A stretch of 64,000 bases of DNA from Burkholderia pseudomultivorans (GTDB lineage Bacteria; Pseudomonadota; Gammaproteobacteria; Burkholderiales; Burkholderiaceae): positions 1 to 64,000 of the forward strand of contig NZ_CABVPP010000022.1 in assembly GCF_902499075.1 (NCBI RefSeq). Direction: 5' to 3'. This document shows positions 35,171-43,154 of the stretch, one piece after another. Positions within the stretch are counted from its first letter, which is position 1. Each line of letters begins with the position of its first letter. A model generated the notes under the pieces. The model did not search any database. It was given only the letters and a program-made list of their open reading frames with translations, and was not told the DNA's origin. A program made the translations under genes and the position numbers.

Positions 35171-36133
35171 TCAGCCGGCTTCGGTATTCTCAAAAAAGTA
35201 GCCTGGCACGTCGGGGCCCCAGAGGTACAGCGAGTCCTCTGGCGGGTGATCGCCCGCCGGCCAATCGACGCCCGCGCCAACATAGTCGATGTCGGCTGAA
35301 TACTCCCAGAACGAGCCCCACGGGTCGCGCACGTACTGGAAGTAATTCGAGCCCAGCACGTGCCGCCCGACACCCCAGCCTTCCACGTAACCAGCCCTCT
35401 GCATCTGCATCTTGCCGAGCCCGACGTCGTCGACGGCCGGCACGTCCCATGCGCTGTGATGCCAGCCTTTCGCGGTGCCCTGCGCGAACGCGATCAGATG
35501 ATGGTCGCTGCCGTGGCGTGCATGCAGGAACGCGACGATGCCCGCGGCGCCGTCCGACAGGCGCAGGCCGAGCGCCGCTTCATAGAACGCGATCGCGCGA
35601 CCGATGTCCGGCGTGAACATCAGTACGTGCGACAGCCGCGCCGGATGCACGATCGGGGCGTCGCCGCGAAACAGTGCGCCGCGCTGCGGGCGGATGCCGC
35701 CCGTGCGCGGCGGCGCCGGTTTGCATCCGGGTGTCGTCTTCGCGCCGGTGCTCAGGTGCAACAGGTTGCCGTCCAAATCCTCGAACCAGAAGCCGTCGAC
35801 CGGCGCATGCCCTTGCGGTGCAGCAGCCGCGCGCCCGCCCGCGCCGAGAATCTGAGCGCGCAGCGGCGCGAAATCGTCGGCGAAGCAATTCAGCGACAGG
35901 TACGCCAGCCGCTTGCGCGGGCCCTCGCGCAGCGTCGCCCATATATGGCCGCCAGGTTCGGTGCGCAGCCGCAGTTCGTGTCCGGCCTCCTCGATATCGA
36001 AGCCGAACGCCGTCAAGAAGCGACGGGCGTCCGCGAGCCCCGGCACGTCGAGTGCGAAATGGTCGATGCTGTGGATTCCGACCGGGGCCCGCTTGAGGTT
36101 TGCACCGGTCGTTGTGGTCGTCGCAGTCGTCAT
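35171..36133 (-). CDS. Extradiol ring-cleavage dioxygenase, VOC superfamily
   Basis: A 320-residue two-domain VOC protein of the 2,3-dihydroxybiphenyl/catechol 2,3-dioxygenase type. The second domain carries the iron ligands: His in LSHVLMFTPD, His in GWHHSAWDV and Glu in SFWEYSADIDY. It opens catecholic rings next to the hydroxyl pair. Its start, preceded by ACGGAGACCGGC, lies 11 bases after the stop of a phenol-type monooxygenase, so the two are one operon with an upstream FAH-family hydrolase. This is a complete hydroxylation, cleavage and hydrolysis set. The aromatic substrate is unknown. A run of Thr near the N-terminus is odd but harmless. Confidence 0.87.
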   Translation of the reverse strand: MTTATTTTTGANLKRAPVGIHSIDHFALDVPGLADARRFLTAFGFDIEEAGHELRLRTEPGGHIWATLREGPRKRLAYLSLNCFADDFAPLRAQILGAGGRAAAAPQGHAPVDGFWFEDLDGNLLHLSTGAKTTPGCKPAPPRTGGIRPQRGALFRGDAPIVHPARLSHVLMFTPDIGRAIAFYEAALGLRLSDGAAGIVAFLHARHGSDHHLIAFAQGTAKGWHHSAWDVPAVDDVGLGKMQMQRAGYVEGWGVGRHVLGSNYFQYVRDPWGSFWEYSADIDYVGAGVDWPAGDHPPEDSLYLWGPDVPGYFFENTEAG

Positions 36134-36144
36134 GCCGGTCTCCG

Positions 36145-37929
36145 TTACGCTTCGGCCAGCACAGCCGTGTCAACCTTCGCGTGCGTCGCGCGGCCAAGAA
36201 TCCGCGATAGCACGCGACGCAGCGCGCCAGCCGGATCGTCGGCCAGTGCTTCCGAACGCCATGCGACGAAGCGGTCGGGCCGCACCAGCACGCAGCCGTG
36301 ATCCTCGATCTCGCGCTGCCGCGCCCAATCGCCATAGATGTCGAACGTCGGCGTGCCGTGCGCGATCGATACCGCGCGGATCTCGATCCCGAATTCGTCG
36401 CCGACGCGCTTCGCCGCGTCGAGCCATGCGTGGCCGCCAGCGCCCGTGAGCACCGTGAACGCGCCGCGGCCGACGAGGTCGAGCGTCGACACCTGCTCAC
36501 CGTCGTGCTGGATCCACGCATGCGGAATCGTCGCGCCCGGTGTTGTCGTCGGATGATAGTAAAGCTCGGGGTCGCGCAACGGAACCGGGAATGTCGCACC
36601 GTCGCGCACGATCGCCGCTGACGTATAGTGCTGCCCGAGCTCGACGCCGTGGCAGTTGAACTGGTAGTTCTGCAGCTCGACCGCGTCGGCGAGCGCTTTG
36701 CGGCGCTTGCGGCCGGTCTCGTCCTCCGCGAACAGCCCGTCGAGTGAGGCCCAGCCCTGTTCCGCGCTTTGCCCTTCCGTGAAGCCGAGCGCTTTCGCGA
36801 TCGGTAGCATCTCGCCAACCGATTTGAACGCACGATTCACGACCGTCTCGGCGACCGGCTGACGTTCGTCCGAATAGGTCTGCAACAGCGCGGGCGATGC
36901 CTTGCCCTGCACGATCAACGCAAGCTTCCATGCGAGATTGAACGCATCCTGGACTGACGTATTCGAGCCGAGGCCGTTTGCCGGCGGATGGCGGTGCGCG
37001 GCGTCGCCGGCAATCGCAATGCGGCCTTTCACCATCGTGCGGGCGACCATCCGGTTGATCGTCCATTTCGACACGGCCTTCACGCGGATCGGGATGTCGG
37101 GGTCGCCGATCGTCGCGCGGGCCCTTGCGATCACCGCGTCGTGGCTCAGGTCAGGCTCGCCGTCCTTCGGGTTGTACATGAACAGCAGCACCCATTCGTT
37201 CCAAGGCCGCACGCAAATGTACGTGCCGCTGCCGACCCAGTAGTCGCTGCCCGGCTGGCTCATCCAGTACAGCACGCCCGGGCGGTGCGCGGTGTATTTC
37301 TCGAGGTCGACCTCGAGCCAGCAGTTCACCGCGCAGCCGAGCCCCATTTCGCCGTCGAGCTCGAAGCCGAGCTGCTTGACCACGAGGCTTTGCGCGCCGT
37401 CCGCGCCGACCGCGTAATCGGCGATCACCTCGATTTCCTCGCGCGTCACGACGTCGACGAGCTGCGCGATCACCGCGTCGTCGGTCTGGCGAATCGACAC
37501 GAGTTCGGTGTTGAACAGGATGCGCGCACCGTACTCGCGCGCCGCGCCGAGGATCACCGGCTCAAGCAGATGTTGCGGCGCATTGCACATCTGCGACGGG
37601 CTGGCCGCCTCGTAGTCGGCCTTACGCCGCGTACCGGTCCCCCAAGTTTGCAGCCGCGCGATCTCGCGACCCGCGAAGCTGGTCGCCCACACGTTGTTGG
37701 TCATCAGCTCATTCGGCGTCGCGAGTGCGCGCACGCGCTCCTCGATGCCGAGATCGCGGAACACCTCGACGGTGCGCTGGTTCGTGATGTGCGCACGCGG
37801 CGAGTGAGCGGTGCCCGGATAGCGCGTGATTGCCAGCACCTCGACGCCGTACTTCGCAAGCAGCGCCGCAGTTGTCAGCCCAGCCGGCCCTGCGCCGACC
37901 ACCAACACCGGAACTCGAATCTGTCTCAT
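36145..37929 (-). CDS. FAD-dependent aromatic hydroxylase (TfdB/MhpA-like)
   Basis: A 594-residue flavoprotein monooxygenase. The dinucleotide motif VVGAGPAGLTTAALLAKYG is at the N-terminus, RTVEVFRDLGIEE follows, and the second FAD motif is GDAAHRHPPANGLGSNTSVQDAFNLAWKLA, with a thioredoxin-like C-terminal domain. Closest recognisable relatives are 2,4-dichlorophenol 6-monooxygenase and 3-(3-hydroxyphenyl)propionate hydroxylase. It adds a hydroxyl to a phenolic ring using NAD(P)H and oxygen, making a catechol for the adjacent extradiol enzyme. A clear GAGGAAGAC precedes the ATG. It is 42 bases downstream of the FAH gene. Length is normal. Confidence 0.88.
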   Translation of the reverse strand: MRQIRVPVLVVGAGPAGLTTAALLAKYGVEVLAITRYPGTAHSPRAHITNQRTVEVFRDLGIEERVRALATPNELMTNNVWATSFAGREIARLQTWGTGTRRKADYEAASPSQMCNAPQHLLEPVILGAAREYGARILFNTELVSIRQTDDAVIAQLVDVVTREEIEVIADYAVGADGAQSLVVKQLGFELDGEMGLGCAVNCWLEVDLEKYTAHRPGVLYWMSQPGSDYWVGSGTYICVRPWNEWVLLFMYNPKDGEPDLSHDAVIARARATIGDPDIPIRVKAVSKWTINRMVARTMVKGRIAIAGDAAHRHPPANGLGSNTSVQDAFNLAWKLALIVQGKASPALLQTYSDERQPVAETVVNRAFKSVGEMLPIAKALGFTEGQSAEQGWASLDGLFAEDETGRKRRKALADAVELQNYQFNCHGVELGQHYTSAAIVRDGATFPVPLRDPELYYHPTTTPGATIPHAWIQHDGEQVSTLDLVGRGAFTVLTGAGGHAWLDAAKRVGDEFGIEIRAVSIAHGTPTFDIYGDWARQREIEDHGCVLVRPDRFVAWRSEALADDPAGALRRVLSRILGRATHAKVDTAVLAEA

Positions 37930-37971
37930 GTCTTCCTCAGCCTCTTGATGGATGCGTTCAACAGCCGGCGT

Positions 37972-38823
37972 TCATTGCGCCGCGTCTTCGTCGCGCACGG
38001 GATTGCACAGGATGCCGAGCCCTTCGATCTCGACCTCGCATACGTCGCCGTCGCGCATGATCAGCTTCGGGTCGCGCGCCCAACCGATGCCGGCCGGCGT
38101 GCCGCTGACGATCACGTCGCCCGCTTCCAGCGTGATCGCCTCGCTGACGATCGAGATCAGCGTCGCGACGTCGAACAGCATGTCGCTCGTGTTCGCCGAC
38201 TGCACGATCTTGCCGTTCAGCCGCGTTTCCAGCCGCAGGCCGGCGCCGCCCGCCGGCAGCTCGTCGGCGGTCACGAGCGCCGGGCCGAACGCGCCGGTGC
38301 CGTCGAAGTTCTTGCCGACCGTCCATTGCGGCGCCTTGAACTGGTACTCGCGCACCGAACCGTCGTTGAACACCGAGTAGCCGGCCACGCAATCGAGCGC
38401 GCGTGCCTTCGGCACGTGACGGCCGCCGCTTTTCAGCACGACGGCCAGCTCGCCCTCGAAGTCCAGCGAATCGGACACGCGCGGCCGGATCATCGGCGCA
38501 CCGTGGCCGATCAGGCTCGTCGTGAAGCGCGGGAACAGGGTCGGATAGGAAGGCTGTTCGTACGGGCTTTCCTTCGTGTGGTCGGCGTAGTTCAACCCGA
38601 CGCAGATGATTTTGCCGGGCCGTGTGAGCGGCGGCAGCCACGTCACCTCGTCGACGTGGAAGGTCGGGCCGGCCGATGCCTGCCGGTCGGGGAAGCTGGC
38701 CAGGTCGATACCGCTCGCGAGCAAATGTTCGAGCGTCGCATCGCCGAGCGACACGATGGTGGAGTCGCGCTGCACACCGAGCATCCGTTTGCGGCCATCG
38801 GGCGAAAAATTCACGTAACGCAT
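37972..38823 (-). CDS. Fumarylacetoacetate hydrolase (FAH)-family protein
   Basis: A 283-residue FAH-type hydrolase. The typical C-terminal catalytic fold is clear: ICVGLNYADHTKES, metal ligands in FEGELAVVLKSGGRHV, GYSVFNDGSVREYQFK, FDGTGAFGPALVTADE, and VIVSGTPAGIGWARDP near the end. It cleaves or hydrates a keto-acid made by ring opening, for example 2-hydroxymuconate-type products. It is the first gene of the operon and faces a GntR regulator across a 153-base AT-rich promoter region. The ATG at 38823 is clear and preceded by CTGGAGATGTC. Confidence 0.88.
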   Translation of the reverse strand: MRYVNFSPDGRKRMLGVQRDSTIVSLGDATLEHLLASGIDLASFPDRQASAGPTFHVDEVTWLPPLTRPGKIICVGLNYADHTKESPYEQPSYPTLFPRFTTSLIGHGAPMIRPRVSDSLDFEGELAVVLKSGGRHVPKARALDCVAGYSVFNDGSVREYQFKAPQWTVGKNFDGTGAFGPALVTADELPAGGAGLRLETRLNGKIVQSANTSDMLFDVATLISIVSEAITLEAGDVIVSGTPAGIGWARDPKLIMRDGDVCEVEIEGLGILCNPVRDEDAAQ

Positions 38824-38880
38824 GACATCTCCAGATCAAGGGGTCGCCGCCGGGCTGGCTGCGATTTAGATACAAATTTA

Positions 38881-38898
38881 GAAAATATATATATTTTC
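38881..38898. promoter_or_regulatory. 18-bp perfect AT palindrome between FAH and GntR genes
   Basis: GAAAATATATATATTTTC is its own reverse complement and lies 58 bases before the FAH start and 79 bases before the GntR start. A TATAAT at 38947-38952 can serve the GntR promoter. The site is a candidate operator for the divergent genes, though it lacks the usual TNGTNNNACNA core of FadR-type GntR sites and could just be an AT-rich promoter. Confidence 0.4.
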
Positions 38899-38976
38899 GT
38901 CTTTGCATGTTTACCCTAGTATTCGCATATTTCTGTGGGTTATGCATATAATTTGGCCATCTGGAGGAAAACATTC

Positions 38977-39726
38977 GTGGACATGACGTTTGACGACGCA
39001 GCGGCCGGCGGCTCGCGAACCATGGCGTCGGTACTGGCCGACACCATTCTTCGGGACATCGTATCGGGCACACTCGCGCCCGGTTCCAAGCTGAAGATCC
39101 GAGAGTTAGCCGACCGCTACCAGGCCGGCGTAATTCCGCTGCGCGAGGCTGTTTCACGGCTTGCGATGAGCGGCTTCGTCGAAGCGGAGGACCAGCGCGG
39201 CTTTCGCGTGACGCCCGTGTCCCGCGCGGACCTCGAGGACATCACCTCGGTGCGGCAATGCATCGAATCCGAAGCGCTGCGCGACGCGATCGAGAGCGGC
39301 AACCTCGAATGGGAAGCGTCCGTGCTCGCCGCGTTCCACCTGGTGAACAGCCTGCCGACCGTCGTTGACGAGCCACCTCGAATGAACCCCGACTGGGAAC
39401 GTGCGCACGATCATTTTCACGCGACGCTGCTGGCCGGTTGCCGCTCGAAGTGGCTCAAGCACTTCGCGGCGACGCTGCGCACACAGACCGCGCGCTACCG
39501 GCATCAGTCACTGCGCAGCCAGCATGCTGGCGAGCGCGATGTCGGCCGCGAACACGAGGAGATCGTGAAGGCCGTACTCGCTCGCGACGGCGACCGCGCA
39601 TGCGCGCTGCTGCGTCAGCACTTCGCCGTCACCGCGCAGCTTGTGCTGGAAGATGCGACGCCCGTAGAGGGTGCGGCATCGGCCCCCGCTCCACGGTTCG
39701 CCGGCAAGACCCGCTCGCAACGCTAG
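38977..39726 (+). CDS. GntR-family (FadR/VanR type) transcriptional regulator
   Basis: A 249-residue regulator. The N-terminal winged helix has ILRDIVSGTLAPGSKLKIRELADRY and VIPLREAVSRLAMSGFVE, followed by the wing GFRVTPVSRADLEDI. The C-terminal FCD domain has all-helical ligand-binding sequence with HDHFHATLLAG and REHEEIVKAVLARDGDRA, where metal-binding His residues are expected. A GTG at 38977 is used, because GGAGG lies nine bases upstream; an ATG two codons later is the only close alternative. It is divergent from the aromatic cleavage operon and most likely represses it, responding to a pathway acid. Confidence 0.87.
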   Translation: MDMTFDDAAAGGSRTMASVLADTILRDIVSGTLAPGSKLKIRELADRYQAGVIPLREAVSRLAMSGFVEAEDQRGFRVTPVSRADLEDITSVRQCIESEALRDAIESGNLEWEASVLAAFHLVNSLPTVVDEPPRMNPDWERAHDHFHATLLAGCRSKWLKHFAATLRTQTARYRHQSLRSQHAGERDVGREHEEIVKAVLARDGDRACALLRQHFAVTAQLVLEDATPVEGAASAPAPRFAGKTRSQR

Positions 39727-40129
39727 GCCACACATTTCGCTCGTCACCGCACCCGCAGCCCCACAACCCGCGCCTCTGATCTCCTCCGTGGAGGCGGACC
39801 GGTTGAGCGCAGTATTCGCCTCGACCGTCACCTTCACACCCATTCAGTGATCCCGATCATGTCGCTCATGGTAGCGACATGCTGCCCCCGTTCGCGCGCA
39901 CATGCCGTTCGATGAACGAGAACACTATGTTCTGCCCGTGCGCGCTACGCACCGCCGCGCGAATCGCATAAGCTGACGACTCTCGCCGGCTGCAGAGCGC
40001 ATCGATGTCGCACAACGACACCCCTCGATCGTCGCGGCGCGGCACGACAGCGGAACCGCATCGCGCCCGCACCACGGAGCAGCGCGATCGTTATTCCCAG
40101 CCTCCCACCACCCTGATCTGGAGAGAACC
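39727..40129. other. Intergenic region with one inverted repeat
   Basis: Four hundred bases lie between the GntR and isochorismatase genes. A 9-bp stem, CATGTCGCT / AGCGACATG, occurs at 39858-39881 with a 6-base loop and no T-run. It could be an operator or a weak terminator of the GntR gene. I see no supported ORF. Confidence 0.4.
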
Positions 40130-40768
40130 ATGGCAAGCGAACCGATTCGCGACCCCGCGAACGACCACCTGCTCACCCCGCAGAACGCGGCGTTCATCGT
40201 CATCGATTACCAGCCGGTTCAGGTGAACTCGATCGCGTCGATGGATCGCCAGCTGCTGATCAACAACATCGTCGGCGCATCGAAGGCAGCGGTTGCATAC
40301 GGCCTTCCGATCGTCCACTCGACCGTCAACGTTAAAACCGGGCTGAACAAACCGCCGATCCCGCAACTGCGCGCGGCACTCGAAGGCTATCCGACCTACG
40401 ACCGCACGACCATCAACTCGTGGGAAGACGTCGAGTTTCGCCAGGCCGTCGAGGCGACCGGCCGCAAGAAACTCATCATGACCGCGCTGTGGACCGAAGC
40501 GTGCCTGACGTTCCCGGCGCTCGACGCGCTGAAAGCTGGCTACGAGGTGTACGTGGTCGTCGACGCGGTCGGTGGCACGTCGGTCGCCGCGCACGAAGCC
40601 GCGCTGCGCCGCATCGAGCAGGCCGGCGGCCAGATGATCAGCGTTGCGCAACTGTTCTGCGAGCTTCAACGCGACTGGGCGCGCAGCGCAACCGTCCCGG
40701 CGTTCATGAACCTGTTCATCGAAACCGGCGGCACGGCCGGCATCCAGTTCTCGTACGACAAGAGCTGA
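40130..40768 (+). CDS. Isochorismatase-family cysteine hydrolase
   Basis: A 212-residue alpha/beta hydrolase. The conserved Asp is in [11 protein letters not shown], a Lys is expected near residue 117 ([14 protein letters not shown]), and the nucleophile Cys follows in that motif ([10 protein letters not shown]). The cis-peptide Ala-Leu-Trp segment is present. Relatives include YcaC, nicotinamidase and carbamoylsarcosine amidase, so the reaction is hydrolysis of a small amide or ester. CTGGAGAGAACC precedes the ATG. A stem-loop follows after 27 bases, and a DoxX-like start lies further downstream, cut off by an insertion sequence. The gene is intact. Confidence 0.87.
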   Translation: MASEPIRDPANDHLLTPQNAAFIVIDYQPVQVNSIASMDRQLLINNIVGASKAAVAYGLPIVHSTVNVKTGLNKPPIPQLRAALEGYPTYDRTTINSWEDVEFRQAVEATGRKKLIMTALWTEACLTFPALDALKAGYEVYVVVDAVGGTSVAAHEAALRRIEQAGGQMISVAQLFCELQRDWARSATVPAFMNLFIETGGTAGIQFSYDKS

Positions 40769-40795
40769 TCTAGCCCAGCTGTTATCGCAGCGTCC

Positions 40796-40830
40796 GCTTG
40801 CGCCCCTCGGGTAGCCCGACGGGCGCAAGC
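40796..40830 (+). terminator. Stem-loop downstream of the isochorismatase gene
   Basis: A perfect 10-bp stem, GCTTGCGCCC / GGGCGCAAGC, with a 15-base loop starts 28 bases after the stop. It lacks a T-run, so it is a weak or Rho-assisted terminator at best. Confidence 0.4.
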
Positions 40831-40917
40831 GTGACGTCGCATCACCGCGACAATCGGGCCACAAGCTACCGGACGTCGTCGATTTCCTCCAGGTTCATAT
40901 CCAATGTGAACGAGCCC

Positions 40918-40967
40918 ATGACCGACTATCTTCTCTTTGCGGGTCGCCTCTTCATCGCACTGATGTA
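40918..40967 (+). pseudogene. 5' end of a DoxX-family gene, cut by the IS3 element
   Basis: The frame opens with [16 protein letters not shown], the typical first helix of DoxX-family membrane proteins, and then runs straight into the left end of the insertion sequence at 40968. Only about 17 codons remain. The rest of the gene is not on the other side of the element. DoxX genes are often found near isochorismatase or pirin genes, which fits the upstream neighbour. Short but distinctive, so moderate confidence. Confidence 0.5.
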
Positions 40968-40994
40968 TGAACCGCCCCGAGTTTTGTGGAGGCT
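40968..40994 (+). repeat. Left terminal inverted repeat of the IS3 element
   Basis: It starts TGAACCGC and ends GTGGAGGCT. It matches the right repeat at about 21 of 27 positions, and the outer 8 and inner 9 bases are identical. Confidence 0.8.
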
Positions 40995-41017
40995 CCAACT
41001 CTTGAGAGAATGGAGCC

Positions 41018-41344
41018 ATGAACAAAAAGCCAAGCAAGTTTTCCCCGGAAGTCCGAGAGCGCGCAGTGCGCCTGGTACGCGAGCAGCGTAGCGAGCATCC
41101 GTCGATGTGGGCGGCAGTCGAATCGATTGCGCCGATGATCGGCTGCACGCCGCAGACGCTGTTGGATTGGGTTAAGCGCGACGAGGTTGACCGTGGAGAG
41201 CGCGATGGTGTGAGTACGGCCGAGCGTGAACGCATCAAAGCCTTGGAGCGCGAGGTCAAGGAACTGCGCCGGACCAACGAGATTCTCAAACTGGCGAGCG
41301 CGTTTTTCGCCCAGGCGGAGCTCGACCGCCGTTTCAAATCCTGA
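41018..41344 (+). CDS. IS3-family transposase OrfA
   Basis: A 108-residue DNA-binding subunit. A helix-turn-helix covers about residues 8-55 ([16 protein letters not shown] through [15 protein letters not shown]). A leucine-zipper-like coiled coil follows ([29 protein letters not shown]). It recognises the terminal repeats and multimerises. The T-run GTTTTTC at 41302-41308 near its end is a plausible -1 slippage site joining it to OrfB. The ATG at 41018 follows GAATGGAGCC. Confidence 0.88.
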   Translation: MNKKPSKFSPEVRERAVRLVREQRSEHPSMWAAVESIAPMIGCTPQTLLDWVKRDEVDRGERDGVSTAERERIKALEREVKELRRTNEILKLASAFFAQAELDRRFKS

Positions 41345-42255
41345 AGGCCTTCATTGATCAGCATCGCGACACCTTCGGGGTCGAGCCGATCTGCAAGGTC
41401 TTGCGGATTGCCCCGTCGGGCTACCGACGCCATGCAGCACAACTTCGCGATCCGTCGAAACGCTGCACCCGCGCGAAACGCGATGAGCTTTTGCAACCGG
41501 AGATCAAGCGTGTCTGGCAGGCCAACATGCAGGTCTACGGCGTGCCGAAGGTCTGGAAGCAGATGAACCGGGAAGGCATTGCGGTGGCACGCTGCACGGT
41601 CGAACGGTTGATGAAGCTGCAGGGCTTGCGTGGCGCAGTTCGCGGTAAGCGTGTTCGCACGACGATTGCCGATGTGAGCGCGCCGCGCCCGCTGGACCGA
41701 GTCAACCGGCAGTTCAAGGCTGACCGACCGAATCAGCTCTGGGTGTCGGATTTTACGTATGTCTCGACATGGCAAGGCTGGCTGTACGTGGCATTCGTGA
41801 TCGACGTGTTCGCCCGCCGTATTGTTGGCTGGCGCGTCAGCTCGTCGATGACCACGGACTTTGTTCTGGATGCACTTGAACAAGCGCTGTACGCCCGCCA
41901 ACCGGGCGAGGACGGGACTTTGATACACCACTCCGATAGAGGGGCCCAATACGTCAGCATTCGCTACAGCGAACGGCTGGCTGAGGCCGGCATCGAGCCG
42001 TCGGTCGGCAGCCGGGGCGACAGCTACGACAATGCGCTGGCCGAAACGATCAACGGCCTGTACAAGACGGAACTGATTCATCGGCGCGCCCCTTGGAAAA
42101 CAAGGGAATCCGTCGAACTGGCAACGCTGGAATGGGTCGCCTGGTATAACCATCATCGGCTGATGGAACCGCTCGGCTATATCCCGCCCGCTGAAGCTGA
42201 GGCAAACTACTACAGACAACTCAGAAATACCGCTGACGTGTCCGCATTAACTTAA
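41305..42255 (+). CDS. IS3-family transposase OrfB (DDE integrase domain)
   Basis: This frame lies -1 to OrfA and is probably reached by ribosomal slippage near 41303-41308, since no good independent start is visible; about 317 codons are given from there. The DDE residues are Asp in WVSDFTYV, Asp in HHSDRGAQY and Glu in [12 protein letters not shown], with a 35-residue gap between the last two. The segment [15 protein letters not shown] closes the domain. The frame has no internal stop, so the transposase is likely active. An internal ATG at 41401 could give a shorter product. Confidence 0.87.
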   Translation, partial: FRPGGARPPFQILKAFIDQHRDTFGVEPICKVLRIAPSGYRRHAAQLRDPSKRCTRAKRDELLQPEIKRVWQANMQVYGVPKVWKQMNREGIAVARCTVERLMKLQGLRGAVRGKRVRTTIADVSAPRPLDRVNRQFKADRPNQLWVSDFTYVSTWQGWLYVAFVIDVFARRIVGWRVSSSMTTDFVLDALEQALYARQPGEDGTLIHHSDRGAQYVSIRYSERLAEAGIEPSVGSRGDSYDNALAETINGLYKTELIHRRAPWKTRESVELATLEWVAWYNHHRLMEPLGYIPPAEAEANYYRQLRNTADVSALT

Positions 42256-42262
42256 ACCAACC

Positions 42263-42289
42263 AGCCTCCACGATTCCCGGTGCGGTTCA
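42263..42289 (-). repeat. Right terminal inverted repeat of the IS3 element
   Basis: On the minus strand it starts TGAACCGC and ends GTGGAGGCT. The element ends in CA at 42289, as expected of IS3-family ends. Confidence 0.8.
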
Positions 42290-42458
42290 TACCTCCCGAT
42301 AGGTTCGCCGCAACAGAACCGGCTTCACCCGCGATCCATTGCACATCCTTCGTTCCTGGTGGATGAATTCGGACGACACCGCTAACCCGCCCTGCGCGCG
42401 TAGTCGCATCCAGAGCAATACGGCCTTGTTGGTCCCAGATTTGCAGCCCGACGGTCAA
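42290..42458 (-). pseudogene. 5' part of a phage-like gene, truncated by the IS3 element
   Basis: About 56 codons survive before the insertion sequence right end. The start MTVGLQIWDQQGRIALD with ..RAGRVSGVV.. resembles small tail-region proteins of Burkholderia prophages. The start codon is TTG at 42458 and overlaps the stop of the upstream RHH gene (TTGA), so the two were co-translated. The missing C-terminal half is not on the far side of the element. The phage link is by motif resemblance and therefore tentative. Confidence 0.4.
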
Positions 42459-42637
42459 TGCGCGATTCTCTGGCCGTGTTCGAGATAGTGCGTAAGAGCG
42501 GCTTTCACCACTGCGCTAACACTCGCATCGCGCGCGGCGGCCAACTTACGCAGATCACGGCGCAGCGTCGGCGTTATCCGAACAGTCAATACGCTATCCT
42601 TAATATATGGCTTATCTGGAATAAGTCCTGTATGCAA
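42455..42637 (-). CDS. Small ribbon-helix-helix (CopG/Arc-like) protein
   Basis: A 60-residue protein. A beta strand (DSVLTVRITPTLRRDL) followed by two helices (RKLAAARDASVSAVVKAALTHYLEHG) gives the ribbon-helix-helix pattern of CopG- and MetJ-type DNA-binding proteins. These are often antitoxins or plasmid and phage repressors. It begins with TTG at 42637, preceded by AAGGAGAAGAA, a strong site that decides the start. The truncated phage-like gene overlaps its end. Repeats immediately upstream (42773-42950) may be its operators. Confidence 0.55.
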   Translation of the reverse strand: MHTGLIPDKPYIKDSVLTVRITPTLRRDLRKLAAARDASVSAVVKAALTHYLEHGQRIAH

Positions 42638-42772
42638 TTCTTCTCCTTCGAAGGTATGACAAAGAAACCAGCCGAGCGACTATGCAGAAATGGTTCGCCT
42701 TGCACGTACCCGGGGCATCATCGGGCATGCCTACCCATGGGGTGGGGTTCTTCCTCTCCGAAGCTGCGTCCT

Positions 42773-42950
42773 ATTTTATATCGTGAAATTTGGAGGACCG
42801 AACCTCATGCGATCTTCTAAGCTAGGCCCTGTTTTATATTGCGAAATACAGGAGGACTCTCCTTAGCTCAGGGGTATTTCGTATCGTGGGATTCGCCGTC
42901 TAGGCGAGATAGCTCTCCTTAGCTGTGTGGTGTTTTATATCGTGGAATGG
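42773..42950. repeat. Four degenerate copies of a TTTTATATCGTGAAAT-like motif
   Basis: Copies begin near 42773, 42832, 42874 and 42932 and share TTTTATAT(C/T)G(T/C)G(A/G)AAT, with the third most altered. A separate 12-base direct repeat, CTCTCCTTAGCT, occurs at 42857-42868 and 42913-42924. All lie between two small minus-strand genes in an AT-richer region. They resemble iterated protein-binding sites or transcribed leader copies. Function is not known. Confidence 0.5.
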
Positions 42951-43103
42951 CCCATGTGCGCACCGCGTGGCGTGAAGTCTTGAATTGGTCGCGCTGGTCC
43001 CGACTGCCTCGTACTGCTTCAGCAGTCTTTCGCGCCATTCCCGTCCAATCGCGGCCAGGGCCTCGATCTCTGCTGCCTCAACTACAGTCCTACTGGTCCT
43101 CAT
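42900..43103 (-). CDS. Small hypothetical protein
   Basis: A 67-codon frame with a good ribosome-binding site (AGGAGCAGCG before ATG at 43103). The first 30 residues look helical (VVEAAEIEALAAIGREWRER) and the rest is basic and His-rich (HATRCAHGPFHDIKHHTAK). No family is recognised. It overlaps one of the repeats at its 3' end, so part of the tail may be decayed sequence. It sits in the AT-richer recombination scar between the IS3 element and the tRNA-Arg gene. Confidence 0.35.
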   Translation of the reverse strand: MRTSRTVVEAAEIEALAAIGREWRERLLKQYEAVGTSATNSRLHATRCAHGPFHDIKHHTAKESYLA

Positions 43104-43154
43104 CGCTGCTCCTGGATTCGTTCGACTGACGTAAAATCACAACTTCGTACAAAC

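Larger units (their letters stand above)
40968..42289 (+). mobile_element. IS3-family insertion sequence, complete
   Basis: The element is 1,322 bp. Its ends match over about 27 bases: the left end reads TGAACCGCCCCGAGTTTTGT and the right end, reversed, TGAACCGCACCGGGAATCGT, both followed by GGAGGCT. It carries two overlapping transposase frames. No 3-bp direct repeat flanks it: the left flank ends in GTA and the right begins TAC. The neighbouring genes on the two sides do not belong together. This suggests that recombination or deletion followed insertion. Confidence 0.88.

Noticed and set aside
40965-42292. 3-bp target-site duplication of the IS3 element
   Set aside because: The two flanks (GTA and TAC) are not direct repeats for any reasonable choice of ends.
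42458-42820. 120-codon plus-strand frame opposite the RHH gene
   Set aside because: No ribosome-binding site, mixed composition and no motif. The minus-strand RHH gene has a strong start site and a recognisable fold.
42773-42950. CRISPR array
   Set aside because: Only four degenerate copies with irregular spacing, no identical repeats and no cas genes.
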